Origin: Acidobacteriaceae bacterium
Lineage (GTDB): Bacteria; Acidobacteriota; Terriglobia; Terriglobales; Acidobacteriaceae
Assembly (NCBI GenBank): GCA_013361705.1
Contig: JABFXN010000144.1
Span: 1-33,995 of the forward strand
Reading direction: 5' to 3'
Length of the DNA stretch: 33,995 bases
Under the pieces are notes generated by a model. It searched no databases and was not told the DNA's origin. It saw nothing but the letters and a program-made list of their open reading frames with translations. A program made the position numbers and the translations under genes. Below are positions 33,409 through 33,995 of this stretch, piece after piece (positions within the stretch are counted from its first letter, which is position 1; every line of letters starts with the position of its first letter).

Positions 33409-33480
33409 CCCATGTCCCCGAGGGACACCACCCCAGCCAGCAAAAGCTGGCCGGGGACCCCGGACATGGGGCACCCAGTG
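33409..33480. repeat. Hairpin repeat family B, copy 2
   Basis: Outer arms CCCATGTCC (33409-33417) and GGACATGGG (33462-33470) enclose GCCAGC-AAAA-GCTGGC (33436-33451). The inner part matches 10587-10617. The right end GGGGCACCCAG is the inverse of the CTGGGTGCCCC found after the GH36 gene. Non-coding, between the CRTAC1 promoter side and the next gene's end. Confidence 0.6.
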
Positions 33481-33491
33481 TATGGCCGCCC

Positions 33492-33995
33492 CTACTGACG
33501 GACATCGACGGCTACGATGCGGGCCGGACCTGCGATGCCGTTATCAACGTCGGTCGTAAGCACTGCTTCAAAGTCACGATCACTGTCTGAACCGATGCGG
33601 CGTTCAAGCTCGGCAACCTGGTTCGGATTCGATAGAAACTCGCCTGCGGCGGCTGTTCCGCTCATACCGATGCCGGCGACAATCACGATCACCTGCCCGA
33701 GTACCTGGCTGTGAATGCGGGCAATGATGGCGTAATCGCGGTTAACCGTGGCCATCTTGTCCTGCAGATGCAAGCTCCACTGGCGATTCCCCGGATCTTT
33801 ACTGTCGCGGATATAAAAGGAGTCCACATCGCTTCCACCGAACTGGTACCGCAGCGGTTCGATCAGCTTGAGTGTCCACTGATTATCGAGACCACCAAGA
33901 AAGACCGTTGGACCCTCGCGGAGCTCATTGAGGTTGGTTCCGAGATTCAGGCGAACGCGAACCGGCCGGTTCTGATGTCCTACGACGGATTCCAG
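33492..33995 (-). CDS. C-terminal 167 residues of an unrecognised protein (N-terminus beyond window)
   Basis: The frame is open from the window edge to a stop at 33492-33494. The visible part begins NRPVRVRLNLGTNLNELREGPTVFLGG and contains DNQWTLKLIEPLRYQF, WSLHLQDK, DYAIIARIHSQVLGQVIVIVAGIGMSGTAAAGEFLSNP and a closing FEAVLTTDV. The alternation of short beta-strands with a hydrophobic VIVIVAGIG core and G-T-A-A-A suggests an alpha/beta sensory or binding domain. I recall similar C-termini in acidobacterial proteins of unknown function, some with an N-terminal DNA-binding domain, but cannot confirm that here. A GTG at 33827 is in frame, but the coding-like sequence continues upstream of it, so it is not the start. 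Confidence 0.65.
   Translation of the reverse strand: MESVVGHQNRPVRVRLNLGTNLNELREGPTVFLGGLDNQWTLKLIEPLRYQFGGSDVDSFYIRDSKDPGNRQWSLHLQDKMATVNRDYAIIARIHSQVLGQVIVIVAGIGMSGTAAAGEFLSNPNQVAELERRIGSDSDRDFEAVLTTDVDNGIAGPARIVAVDVRQ

Overview
The window reads as chromosomal DNA of a soil-type member of the Acidobacteriota, most likely family Acidobacteriaceae (Terriglobus, Granulicella or Edaphobacter relatives). The grounds are: a ~1180-residue TonB-dependent receptor with an N-terminal carboxypeptidase-regulatory-like domain, a CRTAC1-type FG-GAP/ASPIC protein, a one-piece propeller sensor kinase, many exported glycosidases, moderately high GC and many dispersed palindromic repeats. I see no tRNA, rRNA, CRISPR array, transposase or phage gene. 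The genus is an inference; no search was run.

Layout. (1) 1-2859, minus: an exported giant protein with NHL repeats, three Ig-like domains and the start of an alginate-lyase-like domain, cut by the window edge. (2) 3311-6421, minus: an orphan propeller-type sensor histidine kinase with a MITE-like inverted-repeat element immediately upstream. (3) 6874-8674, minus: a Tat-type alpha/beta hydrolase with an Asp nucleophile, followed by a VOC protein. (4) 8932-10230, minus: a Cys/Met-metabolism PLP enzyme, flanked on both sides by copies of one hairpin repeat. (5) 10677-12297: an outer-membrane barrel protein and a TlpA-like thioredoxin, divergent, with start codons sharing the same CATG. (6) 12572-14767, plus: a GH36 alpha-galactosidase. 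(7) 15054-17671, minus: a LacI regulator overlapping or abutting a sodium:solute symporter. (8) 17826-20194, plus: a Tat-exported alkaline-phosphatase-superfamily-like protein overlapping a protein of unknown family. (9) 20331-33238, all minus: in transcription order CRTAC1 protein, TonB receptor, TPR protein, GH35-type beta-galactosidase, five-heme cytochrome/TPR protein, monoheme cytochrome c, GH43 glycosidase with a discoidin domain. (10) 33492-33995, minus: the C-terminal part of an unrecognised protein.

Taken together, 12.5-33 kb looks like a carbohydrate-utilisation locus for a galactose- and probably arabinose-containing plant polysaccharide (arabinogalactan or pectin side chains): outer-membrane uptake by the TonB receptor, periplasmic trimming by GH35, GH36 and GH43 enzymes, inner-membrane uptake by the SSS symporter, and control by LacI-type regulators. 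The 229-bp leader of the TonB receptor gene carries a cluster of CG-centred palindromes of the kind LacI-family proteins bind. The unusual part is the redox module (five-heme/TPR protein plus monoheme cytochrome) translationally chained to a GH43 enzyme, plus the Tat-protein/unknown pair next to it. These are my best candidates for an undescribed system.

Non-coding DNA holds at least three repeat families, including a 197-bp nested inverted repeat (14834-15030) between convergent genes and two ~145-bp copies of one hairpin element on either side of the PLP-enzyme gene.
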